From: Collinsella tanakaei YIT 12063
Lineage (GTDB): Bacteria > Actinomycetota > Coriobacteriia > Coriobacteriales > Coriobacteriaceae
DNA length: 64,000 nucleotides
Direction of reading: 5' to 3'
Assembly (NCBI RefSeq): GCF_000225705.1
Contig: NZ_JH126473.1
Location: 20,388-84,387, forward strand
Shown: positions 1 to 12,047 of the stretch, piece by piece
Numbering within the stretch: position 1 is the first letter of the stretch
Layout of the letters: every line of letters starts with the position of its first letter
Position numbers and translations under genes: made by a program
Notes under the pieces: model-generated
What the model saw: the letters and a program-made list of their open reading frames with translations, nothing else
What the model was told of the DNA's origin: nothing
Databases searched by the model: none

Positions 1-147
1 GCCGGCGGCGTCGAGGCACGCCGCGAAGTGCAACCGCCGCCTGCAGGACAGGCGCGACGCCATGTCGCAGGCGGGAAAGAGGCCCTGCGTGGCGAACTGC
101 GCGACGGCCCGCGAGATGGCCTGCTGGGTCTGGGCGATAGCGCTCAT
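1..147 (-). CDS. Hypothetical protein, 5' part only (cut by window edge)
   Basis: Forty-nine codons read from an ATG at 147 and stay open to base 1, so only the N-terminus is visible. It begins MSAIAQTQQAISRAV and contains three cysteines (in PACD, SCRR and AACL). The sequence in front of the ATG has no clear Shine-Dalgarno site, so the start is uncertain. I do not recognise the family. The gene lies downstream of a strong GC hairpin (399-437) on its own strand. Confidence 0.4.
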   Translation of the reverse strand, partial: MSAIAQTQQAISRAVAQFATQGLFPACDMASRLSCRRRLHFAACLDAAG

Positions 148-398
148 GGTCCGGTAGCGCCCGCGGCGAGATAGGAGTCCGACCCCGGGGCGCGCCGCGC
201 TCGAGGCCGTTGGGAGGCCATTCCAGTTCCTTTTTCTGGGCAGCGGGGGACCGCCACGCCCGCCACGAGACTGCGATGAAGCCGGAGGCCCCCAGCCGTA
301 GCAACGAAATGCGGTTCCGACCCGCGGATATTAGAGTGCCGAACGTGCGTCGAGCAGACACGCCCTCAAGCGGCGCGTCCCCCGGGTGAAGATAGGTC

Positions 399-437
399 GT
401 CCCCGCCCCCCGCGGTAGCTCCCCGGGGGGCGGGGAC
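399..437. terminator. 14-bp perfect GC hairpin
   Basis: GTCCCCGCCCCCCG (399-412) is perfectly complementary to 424-437, with an 11-nt loop. On the plus strand it is followed by GTTTT, as in an intrinsic terminator, yet no plus-strand gene is visible upstream. It could end an unannotated RNA from the 150-400 region. On the minus strand it could be a leader structure of the partial gene at 1-147. The rest of 148-465 shows no gene I can name. Confidence 0.5.
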
Positions 438-465
438 GTTTTGCCACTTGACAATGTTCAACTCA

Positions 466-512
466 TATTAAAAAGCCGCGCCGCGACCAGATTCTCACCC
501 ATGTCGCGGCGC
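466..512 (-). terminator. Intrinsic terminator of the ferredoxin gene
   Basis: On the minus strand a 10-bp perfect stem (GCGCCGCGAC, arms 478-487 and 503-512) is followed by CGGCTTTTTAA. It lies about 140 bases past the stop codon of the polyferredoxin gene and points the right way to end that transcript. Confidence 0.8.
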
Positions 513-653
513 GCTTGATAGTCAACAGATTATTGTACCGCACGCTCGTGCTTTTTTATGCAGTTTGAATCCGGTGCGGCGGCTTGGGCGACCTTGGACA
601 GCCGAGCTATTCCGAAGCGCGCCCCAAAACAAGGCTGGAATCGGGCGCGCTCC

Positions 654-1919
654 CTAGTCGGCCAGCTTCTCCACCTTGTCCAGTGCGGCGGAAAGCTTCT
701 TCTTCGCCTCTTCCTTCGCCTTGAGCGCCTCCTGCCTGGCCTTCTCGGCCTCGGCGGCGCGCTTTTCCTCCTCGGGATCCGGGACGATGAGCTCGGCGGC
801 GTCGGTCTCCACCATGGCGATAGCGTGGTCCGGGCACACCTCCGCGCACAGGCCGCAGCCCACGCAGTAGGTGGATTCCAGCGTAAACCGGCCGGCGCCC
901 TTGAGGTCGCACGCAAAGGTGGGGCACATCGCCACGCACTCCCCGCACATGGTGCACTTGGAGAAATCGCACTCGGGACGCGTCACGCGAACGTTCTCGG
1001 CGAGCTCCGGATGCGCCTGCAGCGTGGAGAGCAGCAGCTGGTTCCTCTGCATAAGGATGCGGCGGCGCTTCTGCGTGTTGGTGCCGCACGCCTTGTTGAG
1101 AGTGCGCTCCAGATTGGTGATCTGCTGCGAATGCGCCTTTAGGCGCTGGCTTACCGACGCCAGGGCTGCCGTGGCGGGGTTGAGCTTGGAGACGGCCAGG
1201 CCCGTGGTGCGCATGATGTTGTCCATGAACTCCTTGCGCTCGTACTCGCGGCGCTTAGCGCACTTGAGGTCCTTGGCCTCGACCTCAAGGCCCATGCCGA
1301 CGCCGCTCCATTCCTCTGCCGTGGCGATAGCCTCTCCCAGCATCTCCTCGCCGGTGGTGTTGCGGCAGTTGGTGCAGATATCCAGCGGCAGGTACACGCT
1401 CACGTTGGGGTAGTCCGCCAGCACGGAGAACCACACCTCGGGCGTAACATCGCCCACGCACGCCAACACCACCTCGTTCTCACGGGGCAGGCGGCGCAGG
1501 GCGCGCGTGCAGGTAACGTAGGCCGTCTCGTGCGCGGCTGCCGCGGCGGCGATGGCATCGTAGAGCTTCTTGGGCTGGATGCGCGGCGACACAAACGCCT
1601 CCGTGGGGCACGCCGCGGCGCACAGGCCGCATTTACGGCAGGTGTCCATGATCTCGATGCCGCCGTCCTCGATATCGATCGCCTCGACCGGGCAGGCGTC
1701 CAGGCACTTGGTGCACGAGCTCTTGTCGTACTTGCACACCATGCACGGAATGGTGTTGGCGCGCGGACGCTCCTTGTAGTCCGCCGGGTTCCAATGCGGC
1801 GCATCGGGCGAAGCGGCGCCCATCAGCGCATCGGTCACCCCGCCCAGTGGGTCTTTAAGGGCTCCAAGCCCCTTGCTGATATCGATAAGGTCGTCAAACA
1901 GGTCGTGATTCTGCGCCAT
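654..1919 (-). CDS. Polyferredoxin-like protein with four [4Fe-4S] motifs
   Basis: A 421-residue iron-sulfur protein, probably an electron carrier in anaerobic redox metabolism; its partner is unknown. Cysteines 59, 62, 69, 72 and 76, then CRKCGLCAAACP (94-105), form an N-terminal ferredoxin pair. KCTMCGECVAMCP (321-333) and CVGCGLCAEVCP (352-363) form a C-terminal pair. The middle (about 130-220) carries more cysteines (VLACVGDV, DICTNC) in a pattern recalling the MvhD/hydrogenase iron-sulfur subunit fold; that resemblance is from memory. Residues 383-420 are a Lys/Glu/Ala-rich coiled coil. The ATG at 1919 follows GGGGAGGG. The frame is open further upstream, but that part is low-quality arginine-rich sequence crossing another gene. 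It stands alone with its own terminator. Confidence 0.8.
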   Translation of the reverse strand: MAQNHDLFDDLIDISKGLGALKDPLGGVTDALMGAASPDAPHWNPADYKERPRANTIPCMVCKYDKSSCTKCLDACPVEAIDIEDGGIEIMDTCRKCGLCAAACPTEAFVSPRIQPKKLYDAIAAAAAAHETAYVTCTRALRRLPRENEVVLACVGDVTPEVWFSVLADYPNVSVYLPLDICTNCRNTTGEEMLGEAIATAEEWSGVGMGLEVEAKDLKCAKRREYERKEFMDNIMRTTGLAVSKLNPATAALASVSQRLKAHSQQITNLERTLNKACGTNTQKRRRILMQRNQLLLSTLQAHPELAENVRVTRPECDFSKCTMCGECVAMCPTFACDLKGAGRFTLESTYCVGCGLCAEVCPDHAIAMVETDAAELIVPDPEEEKRAAEAEKARQEALKAKEEAKKKLSAALDKVEKLAD

Positions 1920-2105
1920 GGCGCTTTCCCTCCCCTGAGCACATGCTAGTAGCGTATCCGCCCCGCGCAAGGCGTTCGCGCAGAGCAAGGTATTAGTGTA
2001 GAGCACTCTTGCCCAACGCGATGCCGGCATGGCGTGAAGGCATGGATTCTCTGGACGATGATGGGCCGCGTCGACGTCACCGGTTGCGCAGACGCTACCC
2101 AAACG

Positions 2106-2184
2106 AAAAAGGCCCCGGAGGGCCTCCTTGAAGCACGCTTCGCCGCGCTGGCGCCGGGCGTACTTGGAAGCCCTTCCGGGGCCT
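2106..2184 (-). terminator. Terminator of the opine-dehydrogenase gene
   Basis: On the minus strand, AAGGCCCCGGAAGGGC and its near-perfect complement enclose a long loop and end in GGGGCCTTTTTCG. The same GGCCCCGGAGGG core occurs in the groL terminator at 8530-8587. Confidence 0.7.
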
Positions 2185-2212
2185 TGGGTTCGACTTGCAT
2201 CGATAGCGGTCG

Positions 2213-3289
2213 CTAGCCCTCGACAAGGTAGGTGCGCAGAGCGTCGAGTCCCATGCCGTCGATGCCGAGCTCCGCCATGGAGCGACCGCCCTCCCAGCAA
2301 TCGCTCTCGAGCAGCACGCCGCCCAAGCTCACCAGGGAGTCCATCACGGGCGTGGGCACGCCGATGAGGCGGGCGAGCTTTGCCCATGTCGCGATGCCGT
2401 AGGGGATGTCCTCGGAGTAGTAGCGGTTCTGAAGGTTCGCGGGGCCGGTGATCTTGGCGAAGTTGGGGTCTCCGGCGATCGCCTCCTTGATTGAATCGGT
2501 CTCGACCGCGCCGCCGATGCCGTGCGCCGCGATGTCGGAGGAGTAGCCCATGGCGTCGAGCAGCGCGATGCGCTCGGCGTCGATCGCCTCGGTGAGACGG
2601 GCGACGCAATCGGTGAATCCCTCGGTGTAGAAGTGGAAATCGCCCTTAGCATATTCGATGCGACCGGCGTTTAGGATGCAGCCCGGAACATGGATGATGG
2701 GATTCAGGCTGGACAGGCCGCATGCGACGACGCTCTCCACGGCCTCGATGCCGGGGAAGACGCCATCGAGCGCCGCGATAACCTCATCGGTGCGGGAGGC
2801 GGGCATGACGCCGACCTTCAGCGGGTCGAAGCGGCTCATCACAAGGGATTTGCCCTGGCCGAGCAAGCGCGTGGCATACGGCAGGGTGTGGGTCTCCGCC
2901 ACGCAGACGTCCTTTACGCCGTGCTCCTTGAACGCCTTCCAGAACATGAGCGAACCAAAGGTGCCCGGCAGCACGACTACGATCTGACCGGGCGCGACGA
3001 CCTCTGCGAGCTTAGCGGCATATGCAGCGTGCGCGAAGGCGGGCACCGCGACCAGGATCACGTGCACGCCCTCGATGGCGGCGGCAAGGTCGCTCGTGAC
3101 CATGGCGAGCTTTGCCGTACCGGTGCCCGCGGCGCCGGAGAGCTCGATTTCTTGGGTGTCGAACACCTGCTGCATGTTGGAGGCGAAGCGCTCGTCCTCA
3201 TACATGTTGACCTCGAAGCCCCTCAGTGCGAGATCGGCCGCAGCCGCATGCGCGCCGTTGCCGCCGCCCAAAACCGCGATCTTCGTCAT
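2213..3289 (-). CDS. NAD(P)-dependent opine/octopine dehydrogenase family protein
   Basis: A 358-residue cytoplasmic oxidoreductase of the octopine/nopaline dehydrogenase family. These enzymes reductively condense an amino acid with a 2-oxo acid, or run the reverse reaction; the substrate here cannot be read from sequence. The N-terminus MTKIAVLGGGNGAHAAA holds the Rossmann dinucleotide motif GGGNGAH. The C-terminal half holds the family's conserved histidine region (NPIIHVPG). Length is typical. The ATG at 3289 has AGGAGC 9 bases upstream. A longer reading from 3352 adds an unrelated N-terminus without a ribosome site. It appears monocistronic, ending at the hairpin at 2106-2184. Confidence 0.85.
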   Translation of the reverse strand: MTKIAVLGGGNGAHAAAADLALRGFEVNMYEDERFASNMQQVFDTQEIELSGAAGTGTAKLAMVTSDLAAAIEGVHVILVAVPAFAHAAYAAKLAEVVAPGQIVVVLPGTFGSLMFWKAFKEHGVKDVCVAETHTLPYATRLLGQGKSLVMSRFDPLKVGVMPASRTDEVIAALDGVFPGIEAVESVVACGLSSLNPIIHVPGCILNAGRIEYAKGDFHFYTEGFTDCVARLTEAIDAERIALLDAMGYSSDIAAHGIGGAVETDSIKEAIAGDPNFAKITGPANLQNRYYSEDIPYGIATWAKLARLIGVPTPVMDSLVSLGGVLLESDCWEGGRSMAELGIDGMGLDALRTYLVEG

Positions 3290-3412
3290 AATCCAGATGC
3301 TCCTTTCCAACAAAAGGCGCGAGGCCCCAAATGCCCCGCGCCCATGAGACACACCTCGAGTCTACTCCTCCCAGCCGACGACGGCATGCGAATACGGCGG
3401 ACGGGCGTATGC

Positions 3413-4048
3413 CTACATCGCGATTCGCGTGGAAGCGAACAGGCACACGGCCGCCAGCGCGAGGACGACGACAGACCCGGATACATCGGCGAGCACTTCG
3501 GCGACGCCGCGCCCGCGCCTCCAGTCCCCCATCACCTGGGCGCCGCGACGCCACACGCGCCACAGCAAGATCGCCATGGCGACGACGCCCACCATGCTTT
3601 GCAGCATCATCTCGGCGCAGAGCAGGACGATGAGGTTCGCCGCAGCGTAGCCCGCATCGCCCGCCACGTAATGCCGGCGGACCAAGCGCACCAGGTACGC
3701 GATGAACGGCTGCGCGCACGCGCTCAAGAAGCTCACCGTCATGGCGGGGTTGGTGGAGAACGCCTCTTGCAAGCCGTCGGCAGAAAGGCCCGTTCCCGAC
3801 ATGGAAAGCGAAACCACCGTGGCGACCAGGACAAGGCACAGAACAACTTGGACCATGGTGAAGATCCGCGCGGTCAGCTGCTCGCGACGCGACAGATTTT
3901 TCTCGTCCAAGGGCGCCAGATGCCAATCGCAGCCGCCCTTGCCCATGCGGCCATCCGCTGCGACTCCCCCGGCATCCGCAACCGCGGTGCGAGTGGGATC
4001 CATCTTGGTACCTGCAGCCGCCAATTGGGACTTCGTCTTCTTTGCCAC
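3413..4048 (-). CDS. Predicted integral membrane protein, unknown function
   Basis: A 211-residue protein with a soluble N-terminal 60 residues and then roughly four to five hydrophobic segments: around IFTMVQVVLCLVLVATVVSL, a segment with AYLVRLV, a long one with LIVLLCAEMMLQSMVGVVAM, and the C-terminal VVVLALAAVCLF. I chose the GTG at 4048 (protein VAKKTKSQL) because AAGGCGG lies just upstream; an ATG at 4081 would add 11 residues without a better site. I know no family. It lies between the opine dehydrogenase and the GH4 gene on the same strand, but spacing gives no reason to link it to either. Confidence 0.6.
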   Translation of the reverse strand: MAKKTKSQLAAAGTKMDPTRTAVADAGGVAADGRMGKGGCDWHLAPLDEKNLSRREQLTARIFTMVQVVLCLVLVATVVSLSMSGTGLSADGLQEAFSTNPAMTVSFLSACAQPFIAYLVRLVRRHYVAGDAGYAAANLIVLLCAEMMLQSMVGVVAMAILLWRVWRRGAQVMGDWRRGRGVAEVLADVSGSVVVLALAAVCLFASTRIAM

Positions 4049-4176
4049 GTCTATTTCCGCCTTTCGCGCTCGATTGCACACGGGGCGCGCCGCCGTCCCC
4101 CTTCTATACGGCAGCGCGCCCCCGCTGGTGGGTGCCGCAGCGGCACATGCGTCCGCCGCGGCCGTAAGGTTTTTGA

Positions 4177-7234
<3,058 letters not shown>

Positions 7235-7322
7235 GGCAGGAAATTCCTTTCCCCTCTTAATTCCCCTCTTGTGCGGAGCTACCGCCCCCACCCTTCGAAC
7301 ACCGCCGGCGCCATGCGGTCAT

Positions 7323-7338
7323 ACTTGTTCGTACAAGT
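7323..7338. promoter_or_regulatory. GntR operator O2 (downstream of the PTS promoter)
   Basis: ACTTGTTCGTACAAGT is a near-palindrome and the exact reverse complement of the site at 7359-7374. It lies just after the predicted PTS transcription start, where a bound repressor would block initiation or early elongation. Assignment to the adjacent GntR regulator is inference from position. Confidence 0.75.
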
Positions 7339-7348
7339 GAGTGACTAC

Positions 7349-7377
7349 ATAATCAGATACTTGTACGAACAAGTCAA
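7349..7377 (-). promoter_or_regulatory. Promoter of the PTS-GH4 operon
   Basis: On the minus strand TTGACT (-35, 7372-7377) and GATTAT (-10, 7349-7354) are separated by 17 bases, and operator O1 fills the spacer. The transcription start is expected near 7342. Confidence 0.6.
7359..7374. promoter_or_regulatory. GntR operator O1 (inside the PTS promoter)
   Basis: ACTTGTACGAACAAGT is the exact inverted copy of O2, with centres 36 bp apart. It overlaps the -35 element and spacer of the PTS promoter. A related half-site is at 7482-7492. Confidence 0.75.
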
Positions 7378-7481
7378 CGCGCATTGGACGAGTTCCCGCG
7401 AACGGTAGAAATTGTGCCGTGAGCGTTTTTTACGCTGCCGCTCATGGCAATCTGGTCTGCACAACGCGAGGGGCTAGCATA

Positions 7482-7492
7482 TTCGTACAAGT
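7482..7492. promoter_or_regulatory. GntR half-site upstream of the regulator gene
   Basis: TTCGTACAAGT repeats the core of the two PTS operators and sits 55 bases before the regulator's ATG, followed by TATATACG. It probably serves autoregulation. Confidence 0.5.
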
Positions 7493-7546
7493 TGGTATAT
7501 ACGTTGTATTAATCAAACCGCTTCATAACCATTCGATCGAGGAACC

Positions 7547-8275
7547 ATGGCCAAGTCCGTCTACCAGGAAATCTACCAAGACCTAAAAAAACGCATCGAA
7601 GCTGGAGACATCGCCTACGGCGCGTTTCTCCCCTCCGAAAACGAGCTCACCACCTCGTATTCCTGCTCGCGCAGCTCGGTGCGCCGCGCGCTGGCACAGC
7701 TTGCCGCAGACGGCTACGTGCAATCGCAGCAGGGCAAGGGCGTGCGCGTGATCCGCGACCCCTCTCTCGATGTGTCACACGGCTACGATGGTCTTGAAAC
7801 GTTCAAAGAGATGGCGGCACGCCTGGGCTTCACCGCCAGCACCCGATGCCTTGCACTGGACCGAGTAACCGCAGACGAGGACTTGGCAAGGCTTACGGGC
7901 TTTCCCGTCGGCACCAAGCTCGTGAGGGCGCTGCGCTCCCGTCGCGCGAACGATCAAGTGGTATCGACCGATGAAAGCTATATTCCAGAATCAATTGCAT
8001 CCAGCCTCACGCCGGAACTTGTAGAAAGCGGCATCTACAAGTACCTAGAAGGAGAGCTTGGACTAGGCATCGCCACAAGCAGGCGCATCATCACCGTGGA
8101 AGCGGCCACCCAGGCAGATCGGGACAATATCGACCTAGACGGCTTCAACGCCGTCGCCGTCATGCGCAGCCACACCTTTGATACCGAGGGGCTTATGCTC
8201 GAATACACCGAGACCCATCAGCGCCCCGAGTTCTTCTCAAACTACACAACGGTAACCAGAACTCAGCGCCCATAG
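7547..8275 (+). CDS. GntR-family (UTRA domain) repressor of the alpha-glucoside operon
   Basis: A 242-residue transcription factor of the TreR/HutC type. Residues 1-70 form the winged helix-turn-helix; PSENELTTSYSCSRSSVRRA is the GntR signature with the recognition helix. Residues about 75-240 form the UTRA effector domain, expected to bind a sugar phosphate. The ATG at 7547 follows GAGGAACC. It is transcribed away from the PTS-GH4 operon, and the shared intergenic region holds matching palindromes, so it very likely represses that operon until the phosphorylated sugar accumulates. Effector identity (trehalose-6-P, maltose-6-P or similar) is inference. Confidence 0.9.
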   Translation: MAKSVYQEIYQDLKKRIEAGDIAYGAFLPSENELTTSYSCSRSSVRRALAQLAADGYVQSQQGKGVRVIRDPSLDVSHGYDGLETFKEMAARLGFTASTRCLALDRVTADEDLARLTGFPVGTKLVRALRSRRANDQVVSTDESYIPESIASSLTPELVESGIYKYLEGELGLGIATSRRIITVEAATQADRDNIDLDGFNAVAVMRSHTFDTEGLMLEYTETHQRPEFFSNYTTVTRTQRP

Positions 8276-8359
8276 TTACCGCCGCCCCTCAGATAACGTT
8301 ACATCCTGTGCCCGGTGCCCTGAACACCCAATCTAACTGCATGTTTGTCCGCCATTATA

Positions 8360-8416
8360 GATTTTCCGATAGTTTCGTTAATGATTTTCCGACATTCCTA
8401 TTCATGATTTTCCGAC
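8360..8416 (+). repeat. Three direct repeats at exact 23-bp spacing
   Basis: ATTTTCCGA recurs at 8361, 8384 and 8407, exactly 23 bases apart, with ATG before the second and third copies. The remaining unit positions are only partly conserved. It lies in the 335-base gap between the GntR gene and the groL terminator, where I see no gene. Phasing by about two helical turns suggests a protein-binding array. Confidence 0.55.
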
Positions 8417-8529
8417 TTTAGCCCGCTTGCTTCAACGCGCTTGCATCTACCAACTTGGCCTTGCGCCTTTGGACGAGGATCGCCCGCGCAACATCCACGC
8501 ACCCGCTCAGCGGCACTTCGTCCAAACGC

Positions 8530-8587
8530 AAAAAGGCCCCGGAGGGCACTCCCAAAGCAAGCGCTTTGGGGAACCCTCCGGGGCCTT
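8530..8587 (-). terminator. groL terminator
   Basis: On the minus strand, AAGGCCCCGGAGGG pairs with CCCTCCGGGGCCTTTTTG around an inner hairpin (CCCCAAAGC/GCTTTGGG). It starts about 24 bases past the groL stop and is a strong intrinsic terminator. Confidence 0.9.
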
Positions 8588-8610
8588 AAAAGTCAGCGTG
8601 CGCCGGCAGA

Positions 8611-10275
<1,665 letters not shown>

Positions 10276-10355
10276 TCATCAAAAATGAATGCGGGAATGC
10301 ATACGGGATGCGCAGACCTTAGATCCGCGTTTTTGGACGAGAAGTAGCTGAGAAG

Positions 10356-10640
10356 CTACTCGACCACGGCGTAGATGTCGTCGGCGCGCATGAGCAGGTA
10401 GGTCTCACCGTCGACCTTGACCTCGTTGCCACCGAACTTGCCGTAGATCACCACGTCGCCAACCTTGACGTCCATGGGCAGGCGCTCGCCGTTCTCGCCA
10501 ACCTTGCCGGCGCCCACAGCGATGATCTCGCCGCGCTGCGGCTTCTCCTGGGCGTTGCTGGCGATGTACAGACCGGAAGCGGTCTTCTGCTCTGCTGCAT
10601 CGGGCTTGACAAGAACGCGGTCACCAAGAGGCTTAAGCAT
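10356..10640 (-). CDS. groS: Co-chaperonin GroES (10 kDa)
   Basis: A 94-residue lid protein of the GroEL chamber, heptameric in the cytoplasm. MLKPLGDRVLVKP begins it, the mobile loop lies around AEQKTASGLYIAS, and it ends DDIYAVVE; length is typical. The ATG at 10640 follows AGGAGGAACACCTC. It is first in the groS-groL operon and has a good promoter at 10713-10741. Confidence 0.98.
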   Translation of the reverse strand: MLKPLGDRVLVKPDAAEQKTASGLYIASNAQEKPQRGEIIAVGAGKVGENGERLPMDVKVGDVVIYGKFGGNEVKVDGETYLLMRADDIYAVVE

Positions 10641-10712
10641 GAGGTGTTCCTCCTAACTCGTCGCACGGTTTTATGTGCCATGCGAACCCTTACGATTTTT
10701 CGTACGCCCTGA

Positions 10713-10741
10713 ATAGTACCCAGCAATTGGAAGTTATACAA
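10713..10741 (-). promoter_or_regulatory. groS-groL promoter
   Basis: On the minus strand TTGTAT (10736-10741) and TACTAT (10713-10718) are 17 bases apart, about 75 bases before groS. I looked for CIRCE (TTAGCACTC dyad) and HAIR elements in 10641-10949 and saw neither, so the heat-shock control is unknown. Nothing else is visible in that gap. Confidence 0.6.
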
Positions 10742-10949
10742 CGCCATAGCAAAAAATCTTATTAATTGGCACTTAGATTTCTTGAGCGCCAACAGGCACA
10801 CAAGTCCCCTGCACCAGTAATGGACGCAAAATGTTGAGTCAACTGGGAATCCCCATCGAAATCGAGTCGAGTATCAAGTGGACTCTATGTTTCTAAACTC
10901 GACGCATATTGAATTGATATCAAGAGTAAGGGCAGTATCCTGCACCGCG

Positions 10950-11234
10950 CTATTCCGCTTTGGCGATAGGGATGGACTTGGCTATATCGCCGGGAGATGC
11001 CTTTTCCAATCCCGAAAAGAACTCAATCACCGGAACTTCCAAGCCGTCGGCAAGCTTGCAGAGCCACTCAACTGAAGGATTGTATTTTCCGCTTTCGAAT
11101 TTATTCAAGGCAGATCTGTCAACGCCCGCTCGATCCGCCACGAACACCTGGGACTTACCCTTCTGTTCGCGAATCCTAGCGGCATTGATACCAATGACCC
11201 TGTAAATGGATATGTACGCATTGCCTGTCTTCAT
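10950..11234 (-). CDS. XRE-family helix-turn-helix protein, likely restriction-modification controller
   Basis: A 94-residue one-domain DNA-binding protein. INAARIREQKGKSQVFVADR starts the Cro/CI-type helix-turn-helix and VDRSALNKFESGKYNPS is the recognition half. The size and the divergent position next to methyltransferase genes match C (controller) proteins, which time restriction against methylation. No Shine-Dalgarno site precedes the ATG at 11234; several known C genes are translated from leaderless mRNA. Two near-identical 16-bp sites at 11269-11284 and 11311-11326 lie between it and the methyltransferase and are its probable operators. Confidence 0.8.
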   Translation of the reverse strand: MKTGNAYISIYRVIGINAARIREQKGKSQVFVADRAGVDRSALNKFESGKYNPSVEWLCKLADGLEVPVIEFFSGLEKASPGDIAKSIPIAKAE

Positions 11235-11268
11235 GACAGCAATCGTATTGACGAACAGATTCCATAAT

Positions 11269-11284
11269 GAGGTTTATATTCCAC
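11269..11284. promoter_or_regulatory. Controller operator 1
   Basis: GAGGTTTATATTCCAC matches operator 2 (11311-11326) at 14 of 16 positions and lies 42 bp from it, about four helical turns. A second shared block, TTTCGGAGTT, follows each site (11293-11302 and 11332-11341). Confidence 0.6.
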
Positions 11285-11310
11285 AGAATAGATTTCGGAG
11301 TTAGACTGGT

Positions 11311-11326
11311 GTGGATTATATTCCAC
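11311..11326. promoter_or_regulatory. Controller operator 2
   Basis: GTGGATTATATTCCAC is nearly a perfect palindrome and contains a TATATT that may be the -10 element of the methyltransferase promoter. It sits 23 bases before the first methyltransferase ATG. Confidence 0.65.
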
Positions 11327-11348
11327 ATCGGTTTCGGAGTTTGCTTTT

Positions 11349-12047
11349 ATGGCCCGGCAAGTCAAATCTCGCCAGCGCGTGCAGGAGCACGGAGAGGTCT
11401 TCACAAACGAGCGCGAAGTCAACGCGATGCTCGACATGGTCAAGCAGGAGACCGAGCGAATCGAGTCCCGCTTTCTGGAGCCCGCCTGCGGCAACGGCAA
11501 TTTCCTAGCTGAGGTGTTGCGGCGCAAGCTCGCCACAGTTAGCCAGCAATACAAGAAGAACCCCGATGATTACATGCGCTATGCCTTCGTGGCGGTAAGC
11601 AGCCTATACGGCGTCGACATTCTTGAAGACAACGCACAGGAATGCCGTGACCGCCTGTTCGAGATTGTCGAATCGGAAGCAAGACGAGCAATCAAAAACC
11701 CAGACGAAGCGTTCCTCGACGCAGTCCGCTACCTGCTCAACAAAAACGTTCTGTGCGGAGACGCCCTCACGCTCAAAGACTCCAACGGAAACCCCATCAC
11801 TTTTGCCGAGTGGTCGCTTGTAACGGGCGACAAGGTGAAGCGACGCGACTTCTTGCTAAGCGAACTGCTGGACGGCAACACCAATATGGGCGAGACCCTA
11901 TCCCTCTTTTCTTTTGACGAGGCAAATGAGGGCGGCATCCGAACGCATACGGACTGGGAGTACGACTCCGAAATCGATGCCTATATCCCCTCCGCGATAA
12001 AGGAATACCCCCTCACCAATTACTGGGAGGTGCAGCGCTATGAGTAG
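11349..12047 (+). CDS. N6-adenine methyltransferase-like subunit (SAM half only)
   Basis: A 232-residue protein resembling the first half of a gamma-class adenine methyltransferase. EHGEVFTNEREVNAML is the motif X region, FLEPACGNGNFL the SAM-binding motif I, and GVDILEDNAQECRDRL motif II. NVLCGDALTL matches motif III. The catalytic (N/D)PPY motif IV is absent: the protein passes to an acidic tail and stops. The next gene overlaps by 8 bases and has a full NPPY, so the two probably form one heteromeric methylase. The ATG at 11349 lacks a strong Shine-Dalgarno site (GGAGTTTGCTTTT precedes it). First gene of a three-gene restriction operon. Confidence 0.8.
   Translation: MARQVKSRQRVQEHGEVFTNEREVNAMLDMVKQETERIESRFLEPACGNGNFLAEVLRRKLATVSQQYKKNPDDYMRYAFVAVSSLYGVDILEDNAQECRDRLFEIVESEARRAIKNPDEAFLDAVRYLLNKNVLCGDALTLKDSNGNPITFAEWSLVTGDKVKRRDFLLSELLDGNTNMGETLSLFSFDEANEGGIRTHTDWEYDSEIDAYIPSAIKEYPLTNYWEVQRYE

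Noticed and set aside
2150-2215. tRNA-like GGGTTCGACTTGCATCG
   Set aside because: No acceptor or anticodon stems can be formed around it.
654-2609. A 651-residue ferredoxin protein starting at 2609
   Set aside because: The upstream part runs in another frame through the opine dehydrogenase gene and its terminator and is arginine-rich shadow sequence.
10641-10949. CIRCE or HAIR element before groS
   Set aside because: Only weak partial matches (GGCACTT, CTTGAGC) are present; no full dyad.
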